Of a stretch of DNA of 10,285 nt, positions 1 to 6,540 are shown in pieces (within the stretch, counting starts at the first letter, position 1; the number at the start of each line of letters is the position of its first letter). A program made the translations under genes and the position numbers. Source of the stretch: Bacteroidales bacterium (GTDB taxonomy: Bacteria; Bacteroidota; Bacteroidia; Bacteroidales; Dysgonomonadaceae); assembly GCA_012728155.1 (NCBI GenBank), contig JAAYFR010000117.1, positions 1 to 10,285 of the forward strand. The letters are read 5' to 3'. The notes under the pieces are model-generated. The model saw only the letters and a program-made list of their open reading frames with translations. It was not told the origin of the DNA and ran no database searches.

Positions 1-142
1 CTATCTCTTCCTTGGTTTTTTTCACTTCCACCCGCAGCGCAGATTCTTTGTTCTGCAGCGTGGGAAGTGCCCGTTCACGGATGGAGAGCTGTTTCTCTAA
101 CTGCTGGCGTGATGTTTTGTTATATTGAAATCGAATAGCCAT
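1..142 (-). CDS. atpD: V-type ATP synthase subunit D, N-terminal 47 residues (runs off left edge)
   Basis: Subunit D forms the central rotor shaft that transmits rotation between the A3B3 head and the membrane rotor ring. Only the first 47 codons are in view. They translate as MAIRFQYNKTSRQQLEKQLS and continue with RERALPTLQNKESALR and then VEVKKTKEEI. This is the typical start of the bacterial subunit D family: an F-QYNKTS opening, the RERALP-LK/QNKESALR segment, and then the long N-terminal helix of the coiled coil. Its ATG overlaps the atpB stop codon by one base (TAATG on the minus strand), and no Shine-Dalgarno-like sequence is visible just upstream. Translation is therefore probably coupled to atpB. 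The usual family length is about 200 residues, so roughly three quarters lies outside the window. Identity is well supported by the sequence and by its position after atpB. Confidence 0.9.
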   Translation of the reverse strand, partial: MAIRFQYNKTSRQQLEKQLSIRERALPTLQNKESALRVEVKKTKEEI

Positions 143-1458
143 TATTGTTGCCAGTAGGTATCAATCAATTCCTGTTTCATATTCACCTCGGCCGGTTTGA
201 AGTGCTGTGACAACAATTTCCATGTATTGTCCAACATCTCGGTGGTATCGAGGTTCACATCAATCGCAAGTATCTTTTCGGAGTAGTCTTTGGCGAACGA
301 GAGCGCCCTGCTGTCGTAATCGGTCAGGTCGAATCCGTTCTCCATCTTCGTCTTTGCGTTGGCGGCGTCTGCATAGAGACGCACGGCGGCATTCATCACC
401 TGGGGGTGGTCTTCCCGTGTCTTCTTGCCCTGTACCAACTGCTTCAGGCGGGAGAGCGAGCGGAACGGGTCCACCACTACTTTACCCACATCGCTGTCGC
501 GGCGCAGGAAGAGCTGTCCTTCGGTGATATATCCGGTGTTGTCGGGTACGGCGTGGGTGATATCGCCTCCGGAGAGGGTGGTCACCGCTACAATGGTGAT
601 GGAGCCGCCGGAGGGGAACTGGGCCGCTTTCTCGTATATCTTGGCGAGATCGGAATAGAGCGATCCCGGCATCGAGTCTTTCGACGGGATCTGGTCCATA
701 CGGTTCGACACGATAGAGAGCGCATCGGCGTAGGAGGTCATGTCGGTCAGCAGTACCAACACTTTCTCGTTCTTGTCCACTGCGAAATATTCGGCTGCCG
801 TCAATGCCATGTCGGGTATCAGCAGACGCTCCACCGCCGGGTCTTCGGTGGTATTCATAAAGCTGATGATGCGGTCTAACGCTCCGGCGTTGCTGAAGAC
901 GTTCTTGAAATAGAGATAGTCGTCGTTGGTCATCCCCATACCCCCCAGGATGATCTTGTCGGTCTGTGCGCGGAGTGCCACGGTAGCCATCACCTGGTTG
1001 AACGGCTGGTCGGGGTCGGCAAAGAAAGGGATCTTCTGTCCCGATACCAGCGTATTGTTCAGGTCGATTCCCGAGATGCCGGTAGCGATCAGTTCCGACG
1101 GTTGTTTGCGCCGTACCGGGTTTACCGAGGGGCCTCCGATGGGGCGTTCTTCTCCTTCGGGCAGGGGTCCCCCGTCGATCGGGTCACCATAGGCGTTCAA
1201 GAAACGTCCCGCCAATTGTTCACTCACCTTCAGTGAGGGGGATTTCCCCATAAAAATCACTTCGGCATTGGTTGGAATCCCTTCGGTACCTTCAAAGATC
1301 TGGAGGGTCACCTCGTCGCCGATAATTTTCACCACTTGTGCCAGACGGCCTTCCACGGTAGCCAACTCATCATAACCTACATGGGTGGCCTTTACCGAAC
1401 AGGTCGCCTTGGTGATTTGGGTGATTTTTGTATATATCTTTTGAAATGCTTTTGCCAT
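142..1458 (-). CDS. atpB: V-type ATP synthase subunit B (non-catalytic nucleotide-binding-fold subunit)
   Basis: This 438-residue soluble protein alternates with subunit A in the A3B3 head of the V-type ATPase and contributes to the A/B interface rather than to catalysis. In order it shows the beta-barrel N-domain (about residues 8-75, with VEGRLAQVVKI and QIFEGTEGI), the AYGDPIDGGPLPEGE junction (about 89-103), and the RecA-like core. The place where a P-loop would sit reads SGQKIPFFADPDQPFNQ (139-155) and lacks GxxxxGKT, as expected for B. VLLTDMTSYADAL (234-246), MPGSLYSDLAKIYEKA (263-278) and DNTGYITEGQLFLRR (306-320) are B-family signatures. The length is normal for bacterial forms. The ATG at 1458 is preferred because MAKAFQKIYTKITQI matches the family start. 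It lies 81 bases after atpA, and its stop overlaps the atpD start. Confidence 0.96.
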   Translation of the reverse strand: MAKAFQKIYTKITQITKATCSVKATHVGYDELATVEGRLAQVVKIIGDEVTLQIFEGTEGIPTNAEVIFMGKSPSLKVSEQLAGRFLNAYGDPIDGGPLPEGEERPIGGPSVNPVRRKQPSELIATGISGIDLNNTLVSGQKIPFFADPDQPFNQVMATVALRAQTDKIILGGMGMTNDDYLYFKNVFSNAGALDRIISFMNTTEDPAVERLLIPDMALTAAEYFAVDKNEKVLVLLTDMTSYADALSIVSNRMDQIPSKDSMPGSLYSDLAKIYEKAAQFPSGGSITIVAVTTLSGGDITHAVPDNTGYITEGQLFLRRDSDVGKVVVDPFRSLSRLKQLVQGKKTREDHPQVMNAAVRLYADAANAKTKMENGFDLTDYDSRALSFAKDYSEKILAIDVNLDTTEMLDNTWKLLSQHFKPAEVNMKQELIDTYWQQ

Positions 1459-1465
1459 AGAAATT

Positions 1466-1481
1466 GATTTGTTGATTTGTT
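1466..1481 (-). repeat. two tandem copies of an 8-base unit in the atpB leader
   Basis: On the plus strand GATTTGTT occurs twice back to back, so the message strand reads AACAAATC twice, ending 8 bases before the atpB ATG. The stretch is A-rich and lacks a Shine-Dalgarno sequence, which is typical of Bacteroidota translation starts. It may simply be an A-rich translation-enhancing leader. Chance duplication is possible. Confidence 0.3.
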
Positions 1482-1500
1482 GGTTTACTGATTTCGGTTT

Positions 1501-1514
1501 CCCGATCGATCGGG
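1501..1514. repeat. perfect 14-bp palindrome between atpA and atpB
   Basis: CCCGATCGATCGGG is fully self-complementary. One further A-T pair (1500/1515) can be added, giving a hairpin of six pairs around a TCGA loop. It sits in the 81-base gap between the atpA stop and the atpB start, so it will be present in the polycistronic message. No T-run follows on the minus strand, so it does not look like an intrinsic terminator. An RNA-processing or mRNA-stability element that adjusts A to B stoichiometry is possible but is inference. Confidence 0.4.
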
Positions 1515-1539
1515 AGAGGTTATCGGAATCATCGAGTCA

Positions 1540-3294
1540 TCACATTGATTTAGTGGAGATCAATTCGTCCAACTGTTTCCGGTACTCATTGAACCTGTCA
1601 GATTGAAATTCGGAGTAGTTCATCTGTCTTCCGATATTGATCAGCTCCTTGAAGAAATCGGCCACCTTGTTGAAGTTGTCGAATTCGAAATCGGTACGGC
1701 AAATATCGGTCACCAGATCCAGGATATATTTCTGGCGCTCGATGGGGGTCACCGCATCGATATCGTCGAAGGCATCCTGTTGCAATACGATAAAATCAAT
1801 CAGCTCCGATTTCCAGAAGGTGATGTGGTATTCGGTAGGTACTCCGTCATCTCCCAGTATATTGATCTGTTCGGCGATCTCTTTCCCACGCAACAGGCGG
1901 GTTTTGGCTTCGTTCACCTTCTTTGTCCAGTCGGCTGAGATCTGTTCTGAGATATACTCTTCAAATTCGGGATATTCGATATATTTGGAATAGGAGTCGA
2001 TGGGGTTGATGGCCGGATAGCGCTTCTTGTCCGCGCGATCCTGCTCCAACGCATAGAAACAGCGGGCCACCTTCTTGGTATTTTCGGTCACCGGCTCCTT
2101 GAGGTTGCCACCGGCAGGTGATACCGTACCGATAAAGGTGATGGAGCCCTCCTCGCCATTGTGCAGGACCACATGTCCCGCGCGGCCGTAGAAGTTGGAG
2201 ATGATGGCCGAGAGGTCCATCGGGAAGGCGTCGGGACCGGGGAGCTCTTCGAGGCGGTTGCTCATCTCACGGAGCGCCTGTGCCCATCGGGAGGTGGAGT
2301 CGGCCATCAGCAGCACTTTCAATCCCATGGAGCGATAATACTCGCCGATGGTCATGGCGGTATAGACCGATGCTTCGCGGGCGGCTACCGGCATGTTGGA
2401 GGTGTTGGCTACGATGATGGTACGTTCCATCAGCTTGCGCCCTGTATGGGGGTCGACCAGCTCGGGGAATTCGGTGAAGATCTCCACCACCTCGTTGGCA
2501 CGCTCACCGCAAGCCGCGATGATCACGATATCGGCTTCTGCCTGCTTGGAGATGGCATGTTGCAATACCGTCTTGCCGGTACCGAACGCCCCCGGAATAA
2601 ATCCTGTTCCTCCTTCCACGATGGGGTTGAGGGTATCGATGGAGCGAACCCCCGTTTCCAACAGCTTGAAGGGACGTGGTTTCTCCTTGTAGGCGGTTAG
2701 TGGCACCTTTACCGGCCAGCGCTGGATCATATTCAGCCCGGTTTCCTCTCCGTTGCTATCCTCCACCACGGCGATGGTTTTATAGATATTGTAATCGCCC
2801 TCTTCGATGATGCTTTTTAACCTATATTCTCCCTTCATGGTGAAAGGCAGCATGATCTTGTGGGGTTGAAAGTTCTCATCTACCTCTCCCAGCCACGATC
2901 CGGCGGTCACTGTGTCACCCGGTTGGGCAATCGGCTTGAAATGCCATAACTTCTCCTCATCGAGTGGGAAGGTGTAATCACCCCGTTTCAGAAAGATGCC
3001 CTCCATCTTGTCGAGGTCGTTCTCTAACCCGTCGAGGTTACGTTGCAGCAGTCCCGGTCCCAATACCACTTCGAGCATGTGCCCCTGGAACTCCACCTCT
3101 GTGCCGACGGTCAATCCGCGGGTGCTTTCGAATACCTGTACATAGACGTTGTTGCCGATCACCTTGATCACCTCCGACATCAGACGGGTGCCGTCGAGAT
3201 TGATATAGGCGATCTCATTTTGGGTTACCGCTCCGTCTACCTCCACAATAACGAGATTGGAAATAATCCCTTTCACTGTTCCTTTTGTTCGCAT
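1540..3294 (-). CDS. atpA: V-type ATP synthase subunit A (catalytic)
   Basis: This is the catalytic ATP-binding subunit of the V-type ATPase head; it couples ATP hydrolysis or synthesis to rotation and to H+ or Na+ movement. Starting at the ATG at 3294 the protein has 584 residues, normal for the bacterial V-type family, and begins MRTKGTVKGIISNLVIVEVD as expected. An upstream in-frame TTG at 3342 would add 16 unsupported residues. Domains in order are the N-terminal beta barrel (about 5-70), the A-specific non-homologous bulge (about 100-185, LWHFKPIAQPGDTV and following), and the RecA-like core with P-loop GAFGTGKT (235-242). ACGERANEVVE (261-271) carries the family's GER catalytic glutamate, and MADSTSRWAQALREMS (330-345) and NFYGRAG follow. 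The C-terminal helical domain completes it. The P-loop has Ala where many homologues have Pro. Which ion is pumped cannot be told from this subunit. Confidence 0.97.
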   Translation of the reverse strand: MRTKGTVKGIISNLVIVEVDGAVTQNEIAYINLDGTRLMSEVIKVIGNNVYVQVFESTRGLTVGTEVEFQGHMLEVVLGPGLLQRNLDGLENDLDKMEGIFLKRGDYTFPLDEEKLWHFKPIAQPGDTVTAGSWLGEVDENFQPHKIMLPFTMKGEYRLKSIIEEGDYNIYKTIAVVEDSNGEETGLNMIQRWPVKVPLTAYKEKPRPFKLLETGVRSIDTLNPIVEGGTGFIPGAFGTGKTVLQHAISKQAEADIVIIAACGERANEVVEIFTEFPELVDPHTGRKLMERTIIVANTSNMPVAAREASVYTAMTIGEYYRSMGLKVLLMADSTSRWAQALREMSNRLEELPGPDAFPMDLSAIISNFYGRAGHVVLHNGEEGSITFIGTVSPAGGNLKEPVTENTKKVARCFYALEQDRADKKRYPAINPIDSYSKYIEYPEFEEYISEQISADWTKKVNEAKTRLLRGKEIAEQINILGDDGVPTEYHITFWKSELIDFIVLQQDAFDDIDAVTPIERQKYILDLVTDICRTDFEFDNFNKVADFFKELINIGRQMNYSEFQSDRFNEYRKQLDELISTKSM

Positions 3295-3422
3295 ATATGA
3301 TTTAATTTCATTTAGTCGTTTTGAATCGCCTTCGCTCCTCAATTTTCAATTTTCACAACGGCAAAATCCAAAAAAAGTTTGCTTTCTGCTCATCTTGTTT
3401 CACGAAAACGTTGTTTCTCCTT

Positions 3423-3650
3423 TTATACATCTTCCGGTTTCTGGATTTCGTTTTTCAGTTGGGTGATCAGTTCCCGGAAAACGCGCTCTCCCTCTTCGGC
3501 GTTGAGTCCTACCCACCGCTCCAATATTCTGAGTTTACAGAGATAGGCAAAGATATATTCGATATTGAAATAGTCGAACAGGGTATTGTTTTCGAGCCAC
3601 TCCCACCGGAATTTGTCGATCTTTCGCTCCCGCTCGTAGATGTAGGTTTC
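3423..3650 (-). pseudogene. severed C-terminal 75 codons of the DUF2764 gene
   Basis: After the TAA at 3653-3651, the same reading frame stays open for 75 codons, to a TAA at 3425-3423. It translates into convincing protein: ETYIYERERKIDKFRWEWLE, then an aromatic and helical stretch NTLFDYFNIEYIFAYLCKL, RILERWVGLN, and a charged end with FRELITQLKNEIQ. The segment contains no ATG or GTG codon in frame and only one late TTG (codon 43), so it cannot easily be translated on its own. The simplest reading is that it is the natural C-terminus of the upstream DUF2764 protein, cut off by one base substitution (for example GAA to TAA). With the stop read as sense, the whole protein would have 283 residues. 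Confidence 0.75.
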
Positions 3651-4274
3651 TTAGGCAATACGCAGGAGATCATCCCAATAATCGAGTTCACGGCTGATTC
3701 CGAAATCACGTGTATTGGCATTTTCCCTGATCAGATTGGCGATCTCGTTGCTGCCGACTATCACCTGGCCGACATCCATCCCATATTTCCTTGCGAAGAG
3801 GGCGGAGAAGATATTGCCGATATTGAGGTTCATCTCGAACCAGCCGGCGATCAGGCTGTTCCTTACCCCCATCCCGTAGTCCGCATAGAGGGAGCTGATA
3901 AGATCCTCCAACGTTTTCAGCTGCCCGGGAATTGTTTCATCGAGTGATGCCCTGACTGCCTTTTCGAAATAGGGTGGTACCTGTCTGTGCTCAATGGTGT
4001 CTCCCTCCTTCACCTGCCGGATCACCTCCTCTATCTCGGCATGCGAGAGTATGCCCCGGCTCCCCATTTCGCTCTCTCTCTTCTCCAACAGCCGGAATAG
4101 GTTGTCGTTGTCGTAAGAGAGAAAATAGGTTTCTAAGAGTTGCTGATCTTCCGGTGCAATGGCTTCGTTGAGCATCTCCCTGAACTCCTCTACGGAGAAG
4201 GGGAGTTTCATGCTGTCGAAAGAGAAATCGGGTAACCCGGATATAAAATAGTAATATTGATTCTTGAAAATCAT
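3651..4274 (-). CDS. DUF2764 family protein of the V-ATPase operon, truncated by an in-frame TAA
   Basis: This protein is encoded between subunits E and A in Bacteroidales and spirochaete V-type ATPase operons; its exact role is not established. Here the ATG at 4274 gives MIFKNQYYYFISGLPDFSFD, matching the family's tyrosine-rich YYYL-xGLPD start. A TTG at 4286 would add only four residues. The visible product is 207 residues, largely helical, with a hydrophilic Glu/Arg-rich middle (GDTIEHRQVPPYFEKAVRA) and WFEMNLNIGNIFSALFARKYG followed by ISRELDYWDDLLRIA. It then stops at TAA (3653-3651), while 75 more coding residues follow in the same frame. It starts 46 bases after atpE. Because it occupies the place where other A/V-ATPases encode the C and F stalk subunits, a C-subunit-like (AC39-type) role is a reasonable inference. 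If the stop is genuine, the C-terminal quarter is lost. Confidence 0.85.
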   Translation of the reverse strand: MIFKNQYYYFISGLPDFSFDSMKLPFSVEEFREMLNEAIAPEDQQLLETYFLSYDNDNLFRLLEKRESEMGSRGILSHAEIEEVIRQVKEGDTIEHRQVPPYFEKAVRASLDETIPGQLKTLEDLISSLYADYGMGVRNSLIAGWFEMNLNIGNIFSALFARKYGMDVGQVIVGSNEIANLIRENANTRDFGISRELDYWDDLLRIA

Positions 4275-4320
4275 AGGCAAAACCAATCCCGAAGATGAGA
4301 CCGGTGAGAATTATCAGTTT

Positions 4321-4908
4321 CTAAAAAAGAAGTTGTTGGATTTGGGGGCGTAAAAACTCTTTGAAGTAGTTGACAAATTCCTCTTCGCCAAATTTTATCT
4401 TGTAGGAGCCATCTTCGGGGGAGAGGATGAATCCGGTCTTGATGCCATTCACCGATTCGATCTTCAATCCTTTGTCGAGTAACCCCTTCGCTTGTGAAGC
4501 GATAAAGGATTTGAGTGCCTCCGGATTTTCCACGCCGACAGTCAGTGTGTCGTTTTTCGACCAGTTTTGGACCAGCTCCAGATTCAACTGCTGCATAAAT
4601 GATCTCTCCTCAACCGCTGCTTTTACCTGAGTGGTAGATAACTTGTCCGTCACCAGGTTGATGATTTCCGTTTTTAACGCTTCAGACGATTGGACGGCAT
4701 ACAGTTTGAGTTCCGCCTCGCTGTTTTTTTTCAGCTCCGCACTCTCCTTTTGAGCGGAAGAGAGCATCTCTTCGGCTTTGGCGCGTGCTGCATCCACTAT
4801 CTGCTTCTCTTGCGCCCGTGCTTCTGCAATAATTCTTTCGGCCTCTTCTTTGCCCTTTTCCACGCCTTCCGCGTAAAGTTTTGAAGTAAGTTCCTGAATC
4901 TTATCCAT
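4321..4908 (-). CDS. atpE: V-type ATP synthase subunit E (peripheral stalk)
   Basis: Subunit E is part of the peripheral stalk (stator) that holds the A3B3 head against rotation by linking it to membrane subunit I. The 195-residue product starts MDKIQELTSKLYAEGVEKGK. The first 80 residues or so are a highly charged, Ala/Glu/Lys-rich continuous helix (EEAERIIAEARAQEKQIVDA and on), as expected for the coiled-coil half of E. The remaining part is the globular C-terminal domain that contacts the top of the head, with the SPEDGSYKIKFGEEEFVNYF region near the end. Length and layout are normal for the family. It is the first gene of the operon, followed by DUF2764. A separate G (or H) partner of the E stalk was not seen in this window. 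Confidence 0.93.
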   Translation of the reverse strand: MDKIQELTSKLYAEGVEKGKEEAERIIAEARAQEKQIVDAARAKAEEMLSSAQKESAELKKNSEAELKLYAVQSSEALKTEIINLVTDKLSTTQVKAAVEERSFMQQLNLELVQNWSKNDTLTVGVENPEALKSFIASQAKGLLDKGLKIESVNGIKTGFILSPEDGSYKIKFGEEEFVNYFKEFLRPQIQQLLF

Positions 4909-4938
4909 ATATTAGTTTGTAATAAGGGTTCATTGAGA

Positions 4939-4984
4939 TTGATAAAAACCACTATAGGGTGTTGATTGTCAATCTTTTTATCAA
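4939..4984 (-). promoter_or_regulatory. inverted repeat in the V-ATPase operon leader
   Basis: TTGATAAAAA (4939-4948) and TTTTTATCAA (4975-4984) are perfect 10-base inverted arms separated by 26 bases. The loop side contains a smaller inverted repeat, GATTG-T-CAATC (4964-4974). The element lies 31 bases upstream of the atpE ATG and would be transcribed if the promoter is near 5004-5011. It could form a long-looped leader hairpin or serve as a protein-binding site. The arms are AT-rich, so a chance origin is possible. Confidence 0.35.
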
Positions 4985-4988
4985 AATA

Positions 4989-5010
4989 AAATTTGTAAGC
5001 TTACAAATTT
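4989..5010. promoter_or_regulatory. perfect 22-bp palindrome, candidate operator of the V-ATPase operon
   Basis: The half-site AAATTTGTAAG is followed directly by its exact reverse complement CTTACAAATTT, centred between 4999 and 5000, with no mismatch. It sits in the 291-base divergent region between atpE (minus) and the MATE gene (plus), 81 bases from the atpE start. It overlaps a possible minus-strand -7 element at 5011-5004. A dimeric regulator bound there would be placed to block V-ATPase transcription. The regulator is unknown, and an operator function is inference. Confidence 0.5.
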
Positions 5011-5011
5011 A
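5004..5011 (-). promoter_or_regulatory. possible Bacteroidota -7 element for the V-ATPase operon
   Basis: On the minus strand these bases read TAAATTTG, which fits the Bacteroidota -7 consensus TAnnTTTG. No TTG or TTTG is present at the expected -33 position upstream (around 5030), so the promoter is incomplete. If used, the message would begin roughly 90 bases before atpE. It overlaps the right arm of the 22-bp palindrome. Confidence 0.35.
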
Positions 5012-5186
5012 CAAAAAAGAATGGTTAATTGAGTCCTTATTATTTTAAAAAACCCACAATATTGGAATAATAACAGATTTTTACCTTGTTTCATACGACA
5101 CCTTTGAAAATTGAAAAATTGTGGGGATCATTTCTTTGTTTTGAGAGATATGTTCCGTTAAATTTCATGAATATCCTCTTTTACAC

Positions 5187-5194
5187 TAATTTTG
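5187..5194 (+). promoter_or_regulatory. possible -7 element directly upstream of the MATE gene
   Basis: TAATTTTG fits TAnnTTTG and ends five bases before the ATG at 5200. Transcription would then start at or very near the start codon, implying an almost leaderless message. There is no TTG at the matching -33 position. This weakens the call, and a chance match is quite possible. Confidence 0.2.
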
Positions 5195-5199
5195 TGGCG

Positions 5200-6486
5200 A
5201 TGGACAAAAGAATTTTCAGGCTTGCCCTTCCCAATATCATCACCAATATCACTGTTCCCTTGCTGGGGATGATTGATATAGCCATTGCCGGCCATCTTGG
5301 TTCGGTTGTATATATCGGCGCCATTGCGCTTGGAGCCAACATCTTTAATATGATCTACTGGAATTTTGGTTTTCTGCGGATGAGTTCCAGTGGTTTTACC
5401 TCGCAAGCGTTGGGTGCCCGGAATTTCCCCGAGGTGATGAATGCCTTTATCCGTTCGCTGGCGATTGGAGTGGGTGCGGGGTTGCTGATCATACTGTTGC
5501 AGTATCCGATCGGGAAGTTGGCTTCCGGCCTGATACAGTCCGGCCCGGAATCGATAGAGTATGCGATGACCTATTTTCGGATTGTGGTATGGGGAGCGCC
5601 GGCGGTGTTGGGGATGTATGCCTTCAAGGGATGGTTTATTGGGATGCAGAATGCAAGAATCCCGATGATCGTCGCCATTACTAATAATTTGCTGAATATT
5701 GGCTTGAGCCTGCTTTTTGTCTTTGGCTTCGGCATGAAGATTGAGGGGATTGCGCTGGGAACTACACTTTCACAACTGATTTCGTTGATGGTGGCAGCCG
5801 GTTTCTGGTGGAGATATTATCGCCGTTTGCGGAAGTATGTCCGTAAGGAGAGCATCTGGGATAGGTCGGCAATACGGGAATATTTTAGGGTGAACAGTGA
5901 TATTTTTGTCCGCACCTTCCTATTGACACTGGTGACCACTTTCTTTACTTTCGCATCCTCGGGAATGGGAGAGAGCATATTGGCCGTGAATGCCTTGTTG
6001 ATGCAGTTCTTCATGCTCTTTTCCTATTTTATGGATGGCTTTGCCTATGCGGGTGAAGCATTGACCGGCCGGTTTTATGGGGCAAAGAACCGGGAATACC
6101 TCCAATGGATGATCCGCAGGATCTTTTTCTGGGGATTGATGGTGAGCCTTGCCGCGGTAGTGGTCTATATGCTTTTTCCGGATCCGATATTGCATATCAT
6201 GACCAACGATCTTGCTATTATTGCACAGACCAAAGAGTTTATGTTTTGGACAGTGTTGATCCCTTTGGCCGGATTTGCCGCATTCTTGTGGGATGGTATC
6301 TTTATCGGCGCCACCGCCTCCGCCGAGATGCGCAACGCGATGATCCTTTCGGCTGCCGTCTTTTTCATCTGTTATTTTATCATGACGCCATTATGGGGAA
6401 ACAACGGTCTCTGGCTGGCGTTTATCCTCTACCTTTTTGTACGTGGCGCTGCGCAGACACTGTGGGCAAAGAAAGCACTCCGTTAA
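5200..6486 (+). CDS. MATE family efflux transporter, DinF-like
   Basis: This is a cation-coupled multidrug/toxin exporter in the cytoplasmic membrane; its substrate cannot be told from sequence. From the ATG at 5200 the protein has 428 residues and opens MDKRIFRLALPNIITNITVP, the standard MATE start. Longer starts at 5086 (TTG) or 5167 (ATG) only add an atypical leader. About twelve hydrophobic segments are visible, in two halves. The first half contains LLGMIDIAIAGHLG (22-35) and the DinF-subfamily-like stretch FGFLRMSSSGFTSQALG. Basic loops such as WWRYYRRLRKYVRKE separate the halves. The second half begins near FVRTFLLTLVTTFFTFASS. The length is typical for the family. It is transcribed away from the V-ATPase operon and appears to stand alone, with 137 bases before the next gene start. 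Confidence 0.93.
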   Translation: MDKRIFRLALPNIITNITVPLLGMIDIAIAGHLGSVVYIGAIALGANIFNMIYWNFGFLRMSSSGFTSQALGARNFPEVMNAFIRSLAIGVGAGLLIILLQYPIGKLASGLIQSGPESIEYAMTYFRIVVWGAPAVLGMYAFKGWFIGMQNARIPMIVAITNNLLNIGLSLLFVFGFGMKIEGIALGTTLSQLISLMVAAGFWWRYYRRLRKYVRKESIWDRSAIREYFRVNSDIFVRTFLLTLVTTFFTFASSGMGESILAVNALLMQFFMLFSYFMDGFAYAGEALTGRFYGAKNREYLQWMIRRIFFWGLMVSLAAVVVYMLFPDPILHIMTNDLAIIAQTKEFMFWTVLIPLAGFAAFLWDGIFIGATASAEMRNAMILSAAVFFICYFIMTPLWGNNGLWLAFILYLFVRGAAQTLWAKKALR

Positions 6487-6540
6487 ACTCAATCCCCAAA
6501 GTCAAGGATAAAAAATATTGTGGATATCTGTTGCTACTTT

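Noticed and set aside
406..879. 157-codon open frame on the plus strand opposite atpB
   Set aside because: It is antisense to a well-conserved gene, its product is rich in His/Arg/Val with no recognisable motif, and it arises from the codon bias of atpB.
2161..2700. 179-codon open frame on the plus strand opposite atpA
   Set aside because: Antisense shadow of the P-loop region of atpA; no family resemblance.
3295..3342. 16-residue extension of subunit A from a TTG codon
   Set aside because: The family start is MRTKGTVKGI at 3294, and the extension is rich in charged residues unlike homologues.
3509..3721. 70-codon minus-strand frame overlapping the DUF2764 stop, as evidence of a frameshift
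   Set aside because: Its Ser-rich translation looks non-coding, while continuing in the original frame past the TAA gives convincing protein. The lesion is a stop codon, not a frameshift.
3321..3947. 208-codon plus-strand open frame across the atpA leader and DUF2764 gene
   Set aside because: It was considered as a possible real gene because it spans the broken region. The minus-strand reading gives a recognisable family on both sides of the TAA, so this is a shadow.
5037..5073. Inverted repeat TTATTATT/AATAATAA in the divergent intergenic region
   Set aside because: It is made only of A and T in a very AT-rich stretch, and such matches are expected by chance.
5086..5199. 38-residue N-terminal extension of the MATE protein from a TTG codon
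   Set aside because: MATE homologues begin at the MDKRIFRLALPN position; the extension has no family support and a non-ATG start.
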